Positions 46,846 through 59,979 of a stretch of 64,000 nucleotides of DNA are shown one piece after another. The translations under genes were made by a program, and so were the position numbers. The DNA is from Atopsyche davidsoni (lineage: Eukaryota; Arthropoda; Insecta; Trichoptera; Hydrobiosidae), in NCBI GenBank assembly GCA_022113835.1, contig JAILWY010000021.1:11408001-11472000 (forward strand), written 5' to 3'. Numbering within the stretch: position 1 is the first letter of the stretch; every line of letters starts with the position of its first letter. The notes under the pieces were generated by a model that made no database searches, was not told the origin of the DNA, and saw only the letters and a list, made by a program, of their open reading frames with translations.

Positions 46846-47180
46846 AATATGATTAGGCACATTTTTTCACAAAGAAACTCTCAGAAAAATATCGTCGTGA
46901 CTTGCGTGAGATTCAAACCCACATCCCCAAGTTTACATGGCCGGTGCATTATCTAATTATGCTAACGAGTCACTGCAACTTAGCGAGAATTTTTTATCTA
47001 CATATGAGCCAATGTACCCATGCCAATCAATATTTATGATTTGCAAGCACTGGACTTTTTAACCTAAGTGAAGCGTTTTTAATCCAATCTGGATATATAT
47101 TTTTAGCCGAGACACACACCATTATATTTGTTTCTTTATTCATTTTCAATGTGTGAAAAAATGTGCCTAATCATATTAAT
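46846..47180 (-). mobile_element. Fold-back tRNA-SINE element, copy with long centre
   Basis: The left arm GATTAGGCACATTTTTTCAC and AAGAAACTCTCAGAAAAATA leads into a minus-strand tRNA-like region (about 46898-46978, B-box slightly mutated to AGATTCAAACC). The centre (AGCACTGGACTTTTTAACC, then GAAGCGTTTTTAATCCAATC) is the inverse of that in the 6.4-6.8 kb copy. The right arm ends TTTCAATGTGTGAAAAAATG. AATAAACCTGTATAG follows, as after copies 1 and 2. Confidence 0.75.
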
Positions 47181-47189
47181 ATGAATAAA

Positions 47190-50100
47190 CCTGTATAGAT
47201 AAATAAATACGCACATGATTGACGTTCAATCCATATTACATATTCAATAGGAATCATAGGCAAAATAACTAAGTGTTTATAAATACAGCAAGTAGAGTAA
47301 ACGTAATAAAATATAACCACAAAAAAAACATGTCTTCATTTATAAAAGCAGGCCTATTTTGCTTTGGAAATGCTTCATCTATAATGCACGTTTTCTTTGT
47401 ACACAATTTAGCTTACATCTTACCCGGCTCACGGCGCGGCTTTCTGGATCCCTAATTTGGCTTCTATTTCCCACCAAACGTCTTCTCGAATTTACCACCT
47501 TATCAGTTACTCTTCCATCTTGCAGTCTCGCCTGGCTCGTATCGACGGAGAGCTCCGCGGCGCCTCCCCGGTTTTGATTATTTCAACCTGTCTAATGCTC
47601 CGGCTTAAGCGCAGGTACCCCTGCTTGTACGTGAGTTATTAGACACGTTATTTCGTATGCGATGGGACAGGAACCCCCATTGAAATTTTCATGAATAATT
47701 TGTTAGTACCTGAAACGGTTTTTATGAAAATAAACGCTGTAACCCCGTTAAGATCTCGGGTCACTGAAACTGCTTTGAATAATTTCATGTCGCCGTTAAA
47801 CACAAGTGCTTCACAATTATTTAGCAAACTAAAAATATTTGCGATTATATGCTCTTTTTAGGTGTTAAAGTTCTCTTTGTAAGTACAGGGTATGGATGAT
47901 TTGAAATAATAGTTACGCACTCATTTTTCAACGCATATCAGAACCCGTATATATCGAGTGCTTTATCAAAGCAAAAGGGTATAGTTACATAAATAATAAT
48001 TTATAAGTGTAATTTTTATGTTACTTATATTAGGGTTCATTGAGACAAAGAACTTCATACTTTTGCCCTGATTGCACATCAAACTTTATTGTTTAATATC
48101 TTGCTAAACATCGCTTCCTTCTTTTGATTGGCACCGTGTGTAACGGCGATAAAGATTTTCTGTCTCATTTTGTGAATAATATAGTTCACTTATAATAAAT
48201 TATCTATTATCAAAAATGATTGCTATTTTTTAATATTTATTGAAACACGTTGAGCTTAATAAAGAGGTTTATCGAAAAACAAGATATAACGCAAAAAATA
48301 TTTTTATAGTTTTTAAGACATAAACACTGTATCAAATTCTAATACGGTAAAAAAAATCACCAGTATAATAAAATTTCAACTGAAGCCTAATGGAATTCAA
48401 AAAGTTAAAGAGTAATTGATTTGCTTCAACAGATCCCTGGCATTATGCAAAATATAAAAATACATTTGAATATTTATTGATGAGTCTTCATTGATTGATT
48501 TATAATAATCTATATAATCCTTAAAAGTACAAGAAATAAAACTGCGTTAGCTTTTTTCAATATATATTCAAGGCATAATCGTTCAACAACTGGTAAAGAA
48601 ATTCTTACTATAAACTAATCACCTGTTAGTATCATTTTACTACGAATTTTTTAACTAGTAACATCACAATCATGATATTTAATATTCTTTATTCATTTTA
48701 ATTTTTAATCAAAACATTGCTTGGAATGCCAAGTCTTTGATTTTAATCTAGATGAAATGTGTTGTTATATGGAATAATTATTCTGTAATATTTTTAGCTG
48801 TATTAATTTTTTTTTAAGTAATACATTTTTTTTTCAGATATCAAAAAACAAAGTTGGATATATATTACAATGTTATTTATAATAGAGAATCTAACAAAAG
48901 ATAATAAAAGTAAAAAAGGCTTAAAACTTTTTGCCATTGTTTGTGTGCTTAAAATATTACTACTCAGGGTTGATGTGGGTATTTTTATGAAGATTTATTA
49001 TAATTTCGTATTAATAAATCACATTAATTAGGAAATATGCTGACGCACGTGTCACATACGTTTTGAAAACCAAAAGAATAACGACAGTATAACTATTGTA
49101 TTTTACAACGTGAGACAAAAAAAAATATAAATCGCAGACTCCGTTTCGCACAGTTCATCTGCTTTGCATTATCCGAATATGACATCAGTAAAACAGAGAC
49201 AGCTAAAACAAAGCGAGAAAATTAAAAACAATAAATCATTATATAAAAGGACGCACGCGCCGTGTGAAAGCGAAATGGAAAACATATGACATGTTTGTAC
49301 TTATCTAATAGACATCGCGGGTGTAATACAGCCTTTTTTGTAAAGGAGGCCAAAGTACATGTACAGTTTTGTGTGCAAACAGATGATACTGACCGGGACG
49401 CAATTTTACCGGAGTTAATATGCAAAGACTCAGAATTTCAAATTACAGCCTTTGGAGAAAGCAAATTACATTTGCAATTATTAAATATGGAGGCTTGTGA
49501 AATTGCATGCTTTTGTACATTTTGTTAATTATTAAAATTTGATTCACCGGTGATGTAAAAATGCGGAAATACTGATGTACGGAAAGTCTCCGACAACCTG
49601 GTTTTAAGCAAAACTAAAAGTCCATTAGAACTCCATACCACAATTGTTAGAATTTTCAAACAGAAAGTTTTCCAGATTAGTTGGTATGAAAAAAACAATA
49701 TTTTGTACTTAGGATGTACATATAAAATTTAACAAGACCAGATAAAATAGCCCCTAACTTGCGTACTCCTCGGAGATTAAGGGTAGAAGGATAATTCAGT
49801 GGTTTATTGCAATTTTGTAATTGCATCTTGCCTCATTATAGTTCATGTCAATGAATTTGAAGGAGAAAAATCAGGATCAATTTTTCGATTAAGCCTCGCA
49901 CAGTCTATAGAAAAGACTATTTTATGAGTTTTTTGTTGTTGTTATAATCAATTCTATGAGATTAAAACTGCTATTTATAATTGAGTAAAAAATAATTTTC
50001 ATATTCAATGATATTTTAAACTCAACATGTCAGTGGTAGATATTATTTAATTACTAATGTACAGAACTTTTTTTGTGTTTTAGTCCATCAATATTTGCTA

Positions 50101-53040
50101 TTTATTAATAATACTCAAAAAAACTGACTGACAGTTTATTTATACTATATATTTACACTTTTATATCCCATTGCGATATTAACGATTCATATATAAACTT
50201 ATTTAACATGACAATTCAAAGGTTCATTTGTTTTGAAACCAAATATTTACCTTTCTGTTAACAGAGGCGAAATAATTTTAATTTATTTTTTAACATTTTT
50301 CAGTAGTTGTTTTTTTTTTAAGTTTATTTACTTAGAATAATTACCTTTATTGTTGGTAAGAGAACTCACCCGACCGGCTAACAGGTAGGCAAGTAATAAA
50401 TCTTCGGTTTGTCTAATAATAAAATTCGTAAATAGATATTATAAAATTACCAGTGCCACCTGGTACCAGGCTGGAGATGGCCAGACAGTCGACAGTAAGA
50501 AAAACCAATTATCTGTCGTTTAAATGCTCCATGAAATATCTGCGGGTAAGGGAGTAGATAATAAACACACTTCGTAAACAATTTATCATTGTTTAAAAAT
50601 ATTGATTTACCTATTAAACGTGTGACAGTAGGTTGAAAAACTTTTAACTGCTTGTTGATTAATGAGCTCGCTATTTATTTGTTTTTAATTAAACTTGATA
50701 CTATTTGGAATTACTAGAACTTAAATTGAGTTTCAAGAATTGAACATGATGGCCATAATATGTCAGCTGAACTTATAATGAGTAACTTAAAGTTATCAAT
50801 TAAATGTCCTTTTGCAGATATATATTTATTTTAATTATTTTGTATTCATTAAATATACCAATTCAACGCTTTTTTTTCATTTAAATAATACTACATTAAA
50901 ATATAGATGTTACAATTGAAGTAAACGTATTTTTTATTCTATGAAGTATGTTTATGCAGTGTTTCAAAATTATCTGTTAAAAAACGTTACACAAATAAAA
51001 AAAACAACTCAAAGCTTATTTAACACTTTATTACGTGTAAAAAATACAATATTGCTCAATAATATTGTAATAACAAAATTTTCATTCAAATTTCTATTTT
51101 TCATTATATCAAATGTATATATACAGTTATACAATGTTAAATAGGTCGCTTTTGTTTCCTATGAAATAAACATGTATACAATTTTTAATTTGATTATATC
51201 CTATATTGGATATCCATGAAGAAATGTTTTTTACTATTGGCTGATTCTTATGTTACTTAAATTAGTTTATGTGATAAAAGTTTAATATAAATTAAGGGAT
51301 CTCAGTGTATGCAATAGTTGAAATAAAATGTTGAGGTATACTTACTCTGAAACCTGCACAAAAATCAAATGGCATAAATCAGGAAGGGTGGAAGGCACCC
51401 CTGGCCTATCCCAGGTAACCTTACAGATAAATAACAATCACAAGAAACATGGGGTGTATCCAACAAACACTTCCTAATGGCCGACATTCACACAATGGGG
51501 CGTTTCTGTTTTTTAAAACTTTGGCAATATTATAGACGAGGTCGTAAAACTTTTACTCGTAAAGTTTTAATTTGTTTTCAAATAACTGGCAACGGCCGAG
51601 AGCAATTATAGAAAAATGGTTTTCTACCCACCAGGTTTACGGATTTAATTAAGGGGTCGATCAAAGTACCTGTCCACTGTGATTTCTGAAATGTAAATCT
51701 TGTGTTTTTTGTACATTTTAAGTATCTATTTTTTCATTGTTTAAAAAGTAATTCGTTAATGGAGAAAAATGTACTCAAAGTAATTATTTTAACAATTTGA
51801 GTTCTCAGTGCCTTACCAAGTCCGTGCAATGTCAAATAAAGTATTTTTTCAGGGTTATATTTGATAATTCATTTAACAACAAAAAAAACATGTTGACTGT
51901 CTCGGTATCTTATGTCATATTTTCAGTAATTGAGGTCACCATGGGATGAAAAAAATCACAACTTCTGAATGTTTTATACAGAAGAATTTTCATTTAATAT
52001 TATAAAAGAAGTAATTTATAATTTTTACAAAATGAATAACTTATTTTTCATACTCGAATATAAATTCAAAGTTTTATCTGTAACAATATTTTATATAATA
52101 GAACAAAAAAAAATTGTTTTCAGTATTAAATTTGATTCTGCTTTCCGGTTGTATATTTAATATTTAAAACCTTGATAAATATTGTTCCTGAAACAAAATT
52201 CAGCAAATTTAGTAGTGTTTTTCGTATCTGTGATTATTCATCTGTTAGCACATTTCTTTTACTTTTTTAATCATTAACTTGATAGAACATTTTTTTTGTA
52301 ATCCCAAAAACATTATTCTGTTTCCGAGAATTTTACGTCAAGATCTCATCACTAAGGTCTCGATTCAACAACTAACGTAATTAGCGACTTTTGCAAGAAA
52401 AAAAAACAAACCCTTTTTGTTTCCATTTAATGAAGAAATATACAGCTGTTCTGAAATAATAAAAATTAAAACGTAAAAAAAAAACAAAAATTAACTTGCG
52501 CCTGATGACATAATGAATTTTTCTAATGTTTTTGTTAAGCGTCGAGTTGTAGTCGAGCGTTGAAAAATTAATTAACATCCATTAAGACTTTTTATTTCAC
52601 TGCAGAACAATAGACTATCTAAGATTTTATTTTTATTTCCCATGAATCTTTTCAGGAATCAATTAATTTTTCATAATAACTTAGTCTAAAATGTTGTCTA
52701 TTAAATATTCCTATCGGATTTTTAACACAGCTTTAGTTTTGAAATAATAGCGTATTTTATGTAATTTTTATTATTAGACCTGTAACTATTGTACTTTCAA
52801 AATAAAATATAAATGGTTATTGTTTCACTTGAAAACAATATACTTGAATAAAAAAAATATATTTTATAGTTTTATAATAAAATAGTTATGCATATAATTA
52901 TTGATTGAATAAAACACTAAAAATATATTTATTTTATAAATTTAGCACTTAAAGTTTGTCACGAAGAAAATTACATTTATTCGTAGTTTCATTTTAAAAG
53001 AAAAATTTACACTTATTTCAATGTATTTAAATTTTCTGCT
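47190..53040. other. Long AT-rich non-coding stretch
   Basis: No supported gene. About 47415-47640 and 49250-49420 are GC-richer and open in more than one frame (47359-47577, 49286-49528), but the translations show no domain. About 51340-51520 is also less AT-rich. Confidence 0.35.
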
Positions 53041-53049
53041 CAGTGGTTT

Positions 53050-53290
53050 TTATTTCTGTCTGCTTTAAAACTTATTTTACTAAAATGAAATATGAATGGT
53101 CATATTTCATCACTTTTCTTTTGAAAGTATTATGGCAAAACAAAATTTGAATGGTTGTTTATATTAATCTGCTTGAGAATGTTTTTTCGTAAAACAAAAT
53201 GTGATGGTCAAATCAATTTCACTTTATTTAGGGAAGTTTTATCCAAAAACAAAAAATAATGGTTGTTTCATTTTAAGAAGTATTATGCAA
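53050..53290 (+). repeat. Degenerate ~55-bp tandem repeat, four units
   Basis: A block like AAAACAAAATTTGAATGGT recurs with its ATGGT at 53096, 53151, 53204 and 53259, spacings of 55, 53 and 55 bp. Units are diverged. A possible outlier lies at 52812. Confidence 0.65.
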
Positions 53291-53299
53291 ATTATCGAC

Positions 53300-54030
53300 T
53301 TTACGTAAACATCTCACTAAAGGGAATTTACTTGATAAGCCTCATGGCACTTTATACGGCAGACGATATCATTGTTGGTGGTAATAAACCAAGGCAGACT
53401 ATTTATCAGATCCACTCGAGCGCGATGAAGTGGAAATGGAGCATTCTTTATGTTATCTACTTGTAAAATCACTTGTTTATTTCTAGACGAGTAAAAATTA
53501 CCATTTTTTATATTAAGTCGAAATTACAACCTTTGATTTTGTAAAATGTCTTAATATTTTAATTATATCATGCTCAGAAACATGTGTTGGTCATTGGTAT
53601 TTAAACTAGAAAGCCAAATTCGGAAAGACCTAACAAACTTTAAAAAAAATATTAAATATCCAGTAAACTTGAAGTTAATGACCAACAATATCAGTGTGGT
53701 TTATTTTATATTATCTGTAATAGAATCCGTGAAGTATTCAAAAGTAAATATAAAAAAATACTCAGCACTAACTCAGTAATAAAACAAATTTTAATGGCCG
53801 TACTTAAGAGACACGTGAGAATGAATAAAATATTTTTCGTCAAAATTCCGAAAAGCTCGATTCATAAAAAACGGGGTTTCAAGGAACGCAGCGAATACTA
53901 AAAATAATAACCGAAAAAAGTTACTCCATTAAAGAATTCAGAGTTTTTTTAACTTTGCAATTAAAACTTTCCACCGCCGGCCGAAGCTTTAATAGCACTG
54001 CTTGTGAAAAATCAAATTACCAACATGAAT
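53300..54030. other. AT-rich non-coding stretch
   Basis: The frames at 53263-53466 and 53570-53779 have no recognisable domain. Confidence 0.35.
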
Positions 54031-54033
54031 TAT

Positions 54034-54125
54034 CACAACAAATATGAATATCCAAATGGCTAAGAGAATACGACCATATCATTGATCGTAATCTCTCAGC
54101 CATTTGGCTATTTATGGTTGATTTT
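54034..54125. mobile_element. Small hairpin MITE, copy 1
   Basis: The inner arms CCAAATGGCTAAGAGAATAC (from 54052) and its near complement (54086-54107) pair at 20 of 22 positions around a 12-nt loop. Weaker pairing extends outward from ACAACAAATATGAATA. The same outer sequence occurs in the 61.2-kb copy, so this is a dispersed element. Confidence 0.65.
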
Positions 54126-54129
54126 TGAG

Positions 54130-56578
54130 TTTGGGGCATTTCAAATTAAACCAGTTTGTCGTAGATGAATTAACCGAGCATGTTTCAAAAATATTTTATC
54201 AGTTAAATAAAAGAGATTACATATACTTATGCAAGGCAAAATAATTCTCTTTCTTATGAAATTATAATGTTTAATTCGTATTTGATTTTGTCCTCAATCA
54301 AAATATTTTTTTATTAATGTAACACAATTGGCTTACACTTTGATGAACTAAGACGATGCATTGATATACAGAAAGCAAACCGCCGTCTACTGAGAGAATA
54401 TTTAGATCAATAATAATATACTGATTCGGTTTTTGAGATAATGAGCTCGAAACAAAACTATTTTTTATCAGAAAGCATGGCTGAAAGGTTATCGTGATCG
54501 ATTTATAAATGTTTGTATTTTGGCAACCCTAGTATGTTTAATCACGAACAACAAACCTCTTGCATTTACCAGTAAAATTAATCACGTATTTTTTTTTTAA
54601 ATCCCCAGATTCGACACATATTTTAACCAACATCAACCAAAAGCTTGACTACAAGCGTACAGTGACTTGTAAATGCTGATATATTGGTTTGGCAGCTCTG
54701 GTTTAACGAATCACAAACATCACAATCACAAACTTCTTGCATTTTTATCTATAAAATTACTCGCGTACTTGATGTCTCAACACAGTAATAAAAAAATGAA
54801 ATATAATTAAAAATGACTCATTGATGGTTGTTATAAGTTTAACGGAAAATTTCACTCGACCTCACAGATTAAAAGATTTTCTTGATATCTAAATACCAGA
54901 AAATGCGAGCCCAACACCGCAGTCGTAAAAGTTGAAATACATCGCGTGACTTTTATCACCGTTATTTTGTTCGGGTATTGGTATTCAAGTACGTGTTCAA
55001 AGTTGTGCGGTCCGAGCTTTCATACAGGGTGCTCCACTTTCCACCCTTATATTTTCTCCTCGACTATCACGAGCTATCTCTCAAGGCTCTTCAGAATAAA
55101 AACACCAGGGCTGTTAAATACCGGCTTTTTCTAACGCTCTACTTAGTAAAACCGGATGTGGAAAATAAAAACAACCAAGTACGAAATAGAGCTTGTTATT
55201 TAATTTTGTGATAAATACTATTTAACTTATCTAACTAACTCAAACGGCAAAAAAAAGGAAACATTAATTAAATATTATTAAGCAATAAAATCTACCAATT
55301 TAACTTTCACTTACAAATTACTCAATCGATTTTTTTCCATGTTGTTCTACTTAATAAGTGTAATCGATTATTTTTTTACTGTCAACACAATAAGGCTGTT
55401 CAAGTAAAGAATGCAATATTATTGATTATTAGAAGTATTACGAAAAGTAACAAATCTGAATTTTTAAAAATTAAAAGATAAACGTGATTACTTGAAATTT
55501 TGAATTTTCATAGCCCTGCTGCTTTATAAAGAGGTTGCTTCATGACTGATCAATTTTATTAAAAATTGTTAAGAAGAATGTCAGAAATATATTAAAATAT
55601 GAACTCCTAATGGTTATGGAAACATCAACATCGAATAAAAGATTACTGAGCGCATTCGTTTTCAAAAAAAAACATGTTTTTTACTTGAAATTTTGAACTG
55701 CTGAGTATCTGTGTGGAGTATCGATTCTTAGATAAAGAGAGTTTCCTAGAATTAGCTTGGAATACTTCCATATCGCCGATTGAATGTGGTAATCATATTT
55801 AAATGGTGCTAAAAATACGGTGACGCTGAAAAAAATTGTTTTTTTTTATATTTATTGATATATTATTTGTAAATATCTTGGTGCTTGCGATTATAAAGTT
55901 ATCAAAAAATGATTCTTTTGCAATTATATATACAAACCTTATGATGTTGTATGAAATTGCACGTAAGTAAATAGGAACTCAATCTTGTTCTACTTACATA
56001 TTTTAATAATTTTACGCCTATAATAAATATCGCATAAGGCGGCCACCCTCTCTAGGAGTCGAAAGCTATAATTTGGGGGAAAAAAACTAGAAACGCAACC
56101 TTTAAGTTAACTACGGCCGTGTATTTGCTAATAGCTGCCTATTATTAGAAATCTTAACTGCCATAAATGACTCAAGCCACAAAAATTTTATTATTTGTTA
56201 TTTAAATATATTTCTTGGAAAATTTTATGTTTGTTATAGCTTTTCATATAACTGTTATAATTCAAGGAGACCTGTCTATCTTCACGATTAAATTACGAGA
56301 AAACAAACTTATCATTTATAATTTAAAATAATAATGTACTATTTTGTTCATTGAATACTTGATAAATATATTTTAAATTGTAATCAAAGAATTATTTTAT
56401 ATGTTTTATGAAAAACATAAAATGTTAGTCAACAAATCAAACAAGAGTTGCTATCTTCACAATTTCCATTATTAGTTTAAGCAGCTTATTAACTTGTTAA
56501 TAAATAATTGAAGCAACTGTATTGTATTCAACGTTTAACATGTTACTTGTCTTCTTTTATTAGAACATCACAGAAAAC
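54130..56578. other. Non-coding stretch
   Basis: AT-rich. About 54900-55140 is less so and open in two frames (54946-55134, 54978-55211) without recognisable domains. Confidence 0.35.
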
Positions 56579-56590
56579 CTTATAAACATA

Positions 56591-56826
56591 ATCTTGTTGA
56601 GAGACAAGGCAAGATCCATTATTATAATGATAAAAGTAACTTTGTATTTTGAATTTAAATTATTTTCATTACTTGTTTCGATCCGATACACTGGGGCATC
56701 ATCAGATGCTAAACATTAAGTTAAGCATCTGATGATGACCCAGTGTATCGGGTCGAAACTAGTAATGCAAATATTTTAAATAAACTCAATGTGAAGACAA
56801 AATACAAAGTTACTTTTATCATTATA
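56591..56826. mobile_element. Fold-back element with hammerhead pair and 12-bp target duplication
   Basis: A 236-bp element bounded by a perfect direct repeat CTTATAAACATA (56579-56590 and 56827-56838). It starts ATCTTGTTGAGAGACAAGG and ends TTACTTTTATCATTATA. Inverted arms contain ATAATGATAAAAGTAACTTT at the outside and two hammerhead motifs head to head at the centre. The minus-strand motif (about 56665-56710) is degraded: two mismatches in stem II, and CAAG instead of CTAG in stem III. The plus-strand motif is intact. A 12-bp duplication suggests target-primed retrotransposition more than a cut-and-paste MITE. Confidence 0.9.
56725..56768 (+). ncRNA. Hammerhead ribozyme, intact core
   Basis: Order of parts: stem I GCAT (56725-56728), core CTGATGA (56729-56735), one unpaired T, stem II GACCC/GGGTC (56737-56741 and 56750-56754) with an 8-nt loop, GAAA (56755-56758). 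Stem III CTAG (56759-56762), TA (56763-56764, cleavage expected after A64) and stem I ATGC (56765-56768) follow. All invariant core bases of the hammerhead are present. Stem III is a 4-bp palindrome with no loop, so cleavage would need two RNAs pairing there, as described for dimeric hammerheads of Penelope-like elements. The extra T after A9 departs from the textbook form. Confidence 0.85.
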
Positions 56827-56849
56827 CTTATAAACATAGTTCAAGTATT

Positions 56850-58735
56850 GATAAATTTCCTATCTTTGTAGGAACAAGGCACTGTGTTGCCACGAGAGAT
56901 GTTTTCACTCCACAAGTGTCCATGGGATCTTTTTTACGATACGTTAAGTTACACGTTCTGTTTAACTATGCACGCACCATTACAGGAGTTACGTGTGATT
57001 TATTAAGTTTCAGATGTATTGCTTCGGTTCATACATTTTTCTCGACAGGAGTTTCCTCCATAATAAATCTCGACTTGCGTGAATGCTTCAGTAGGGTGGA
57101 TCTAAATTTATCTGTTTTCATGCGAGGAAATCAAGGGGATGCTTACACGAAGGGATGATTATATTAAAGCTCTCGTACTAGCGAAAGCAAATAATTCTGT
57201 ACATTCTTTGAAACCCTATATTATTTTTGTTTTTTTTCATAATTGTTAATAAGATGTGTGTAAATGTGTGTGTAAGCTAAAGATGTCAAAATTACATGAC
57301 TATTTTGACTATCATCGTTCCAGCTTCTTTCATTATTGTTATCTTCCTTACGTCTCATTCTTTCCATACTCCTAAGCCTCTGTTCACTCTCTCTACCTAA
57401 GTTAAAAGATTTATTTTGATATGCATTGAATACTCTTTTATCTCTATACTATGAATAAAGAAACTTTTTAAATAAGTTAATCAGAACTCATTTTTTTAAT
57501 TGCATTCAAAGGTATAATTTTGTGAAATTCAACATATGGAAATATATATTTTTTAAATATTCATAAACAGCCTCTCCATTATCATACCACAGCACTCCAA
57601 AAACGAGACTACGAGTACATTATTCAAACAAAACCATTACAAAATCTCTCAGCAGGCATCCGAGGTAGTTCGTGTAAACGTTAATGTAAAACGAGACATC
57701 AACACTGACCATTAAGTCCCCGTCATATTAGTGTTTATACAACAGCCCCTCAGTGCCTTGACATAATACCCGGCATAAAGACGACCCCCTCCTGAAAGCA
57801 GGGGACATAAAATCAAAGCGTGTCTCGCTGAGAATCGCATTAAGCTTACACTCTGTAAAATGTTAGTATTTGACATTCTGCCTCCAGCGAGCCCTAAAGC
57901 TCACGTTTTTGAGCTTTACATCCACATAACTTGTAACAGGTAGTCTCATATTTTTTCTTGACTGAAAATACCATATTTTTTTAAACGTTTGTTATATTTC
58001 ACACCAGTTGATTTGTGAATCTCGAAACGATCGTGAAAAGTCAAAAATACGTAATTTTTAAAATCAAGTCAATATTTTTTTTGTATTTTCGCACTGATTA
58101 AAAAAAAAATTAAAAACGTATATAATCTATTATACAAAGTCACATGTTTACATGGCAATAAAATAATGTCCGTTCATGTAAAAACGTCATAATTTACTCA
58201 CCTATTTCAAATTAATAAACTTTTCAGAGTGTGTACAGTCGAGATGCTCTCTCCTGAATAAGATGATCAGCAGAAGGGTTGATCTGAAGGCTGTTGCGCC
58301 GTTCAGAAAACTAATTAATCCCGCTTGGATACGCGCGAGAATTGTCAGGGACGCTGGCATAACTCGGTGACGGAGCACCAAGACTCCTGTAGTCAGAACT
58401 CCAGCGTCTCGGATTGATTTATGATGATAAGGTGTACTCCAGAACAGAGTGTCTCTTATAATAGCATGCCAGTTAATTAACTTTTCTTTGTATTTTCGCC
58501 TTTTAATTTGCCCTTTTTTGACCTACGCAGAAAGGTAAAAGTGATTATGTAATTGCAAAGAAATATTGCCATTTTAATTAATTACAAAGTAACGAAATGA
58601 ACTTCATATTATAAAAGGAATCCAAACATTTGATATTACTGTGTTTATTTTCAGACATTAATTATGCGAGTAATTAAAAAAATGTTACGTAATCAAACTC
58701 TTGACGACTTAATATGCTGTCTTTATAAATAAATA
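56850..58735. other. Non-coding stretch
   Basis: The 80-codon frame 56916-57158 and the GC-richer patches 57700-57920 and 58230-58420 contain nothing I can identify. Confidence 0.35.
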
Positions 58736-58916
58736 TATGTGCCCATAATTATGAAAGTGGTCTTAGTCAAAAAAAAAAGTGTATTAATTCAATGTAATTT
58801 TTACGATATTGTCAAAAATGAACGGTTTGATAGTGCTTGTTATTTCAACATTATATGGAGTTCATTTAGTATTAATTATGAAAATGGTCTAAGTCAAAAT
58901 CAAAACATGTAGTAAT

Positions 58917-59770
58917 GAGGAAGATAAGTTATATCTTAGACAAAGTCATGATTTACATTTGCTAAGTGCCGAACAAGCTAGGAAATGTCTTGCAGAAGAC
59001 CAACAAAAATCAAAAGAGAATCCCGAGGAATATTATGGATTCTCATTTGATTTGCAAAAAGCACCCCCGTATCCAAAACTTTCTGTTTCGGTAGCTAATT
59101 ATAAGCGAAACATGTACGTATATGGGTTTCCATAATTTCCATGATAGCAATGTCAAGATGTATGTATGGGATGAAACTACAACATCAAGAGGTGCACAGG
59201 AAGTAGCGTCATTCATTTTAATGCATATGGAGGAAATAACTACTCAAAGACACGTAATAGCTTACAGTGATACTTGTTCAGGCCAAATTCGTAACATTAA
59301 AGTAGCACTAACATGGATGAAAATTACTCAGTCTTCAAATAACAGTATTGAAAAAATTGACCATAATTTTTTGGTATCTGGTCATTCCTTTCTGCTGAAT
59401 GACCGTGATTTGGGTTGATAGAAATGAAAATAAAAAAAGCAAGTTACTTATCCAACCCTGAGCATTATTATAAATTGATAGAACAGTGTAGAAGAAAAAA
59501 TCCGTTTTTAGTAAAAAAAAATGTCGCAGACGGATTTTATTTCAACGAAACCACTGGAAGAGTCAACGACAAGAAGAGTAAAAAATACTTCAGGCGAATC
59601 TGTCGCTTGACTAAAAATTCAATGGATGAGATTCTTGAAAAATGCACCTTATAAGATGTTCTATAAAACTTCTTTAGACGATTCTGAATTCCACGTTTTG
59701 GATATTTCACCTGAAAGAGGAAGACCAAAAGTATATGGAAAAATTGACAAAAATAAAATTGGTACTTGTA
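58917..59770 (+). pseudogene. DDE-like transposase pseudogene, at least three frameshifts
   Basis: Frame 1 (58917-59135) reads EDKLYLRQSHDLHLLSAEQA, then FSFDLQKAPPYP and SVANYKRNMYVYGF before a stop. Frame 2 (59122-59418) gives KMYVWDETTTSRGAQEVASF, then YSDTCSGQIRNIKVALTWM and DHNFLVSGHSFLLNDRDLG. Frame 3 (about 59415-59654) gives IEMKIKKASYLSNPEHYYKL and later KNPFLVKKN. The last piece, in another frame, gives KMFYKTSLDDSEFHVLDISP. This pattern (FDLQK..P, YKR, WDE.ASRG, YSD.C.GQ.RN, DHKFLVSGHS..NDRDFG) belongs to a widespread arthropod protein family. The acidic residues in WDE, YSD and the RD-x-G-x-IE stretch are likely DDE catalytic candidates. No intact product is possible. The family name is not known to me. 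Confidence 0.75.
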
Positions 59771-59779
59771 CCAATTTTA
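59754..59779. repeat. Short palindrome in transposon 3' region
   Basis: AAAATTGGTAC, TT, GTACCAATTTTA: 11-bp arms near the end of the transposase-like frame. Confidence 0.7.
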
Positions 59780-59979
59780 TTTTTTTATCGAAATTGCGTT
59801 AAAAATTATTAATCACAGCATTAATAAATCAAAATGTCTCCGAAAACGTCATTCTGTGACGGGCAACATTTCTAGTAGGGAATAATAGTGAAGACTTATT
59901 GAAGTCATACCTGGTCATTAAGCAGGTGCTCCGGTGTGTTATCTATTATGCGATTGATTTCTAAAATCTCTTGGCGATC

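Noticed and set aside
52503..52510. CTGATGAC as a hammerhead core.
   Set aside because: Followed by AT-rich DNA with no pairing stem or GAAA.
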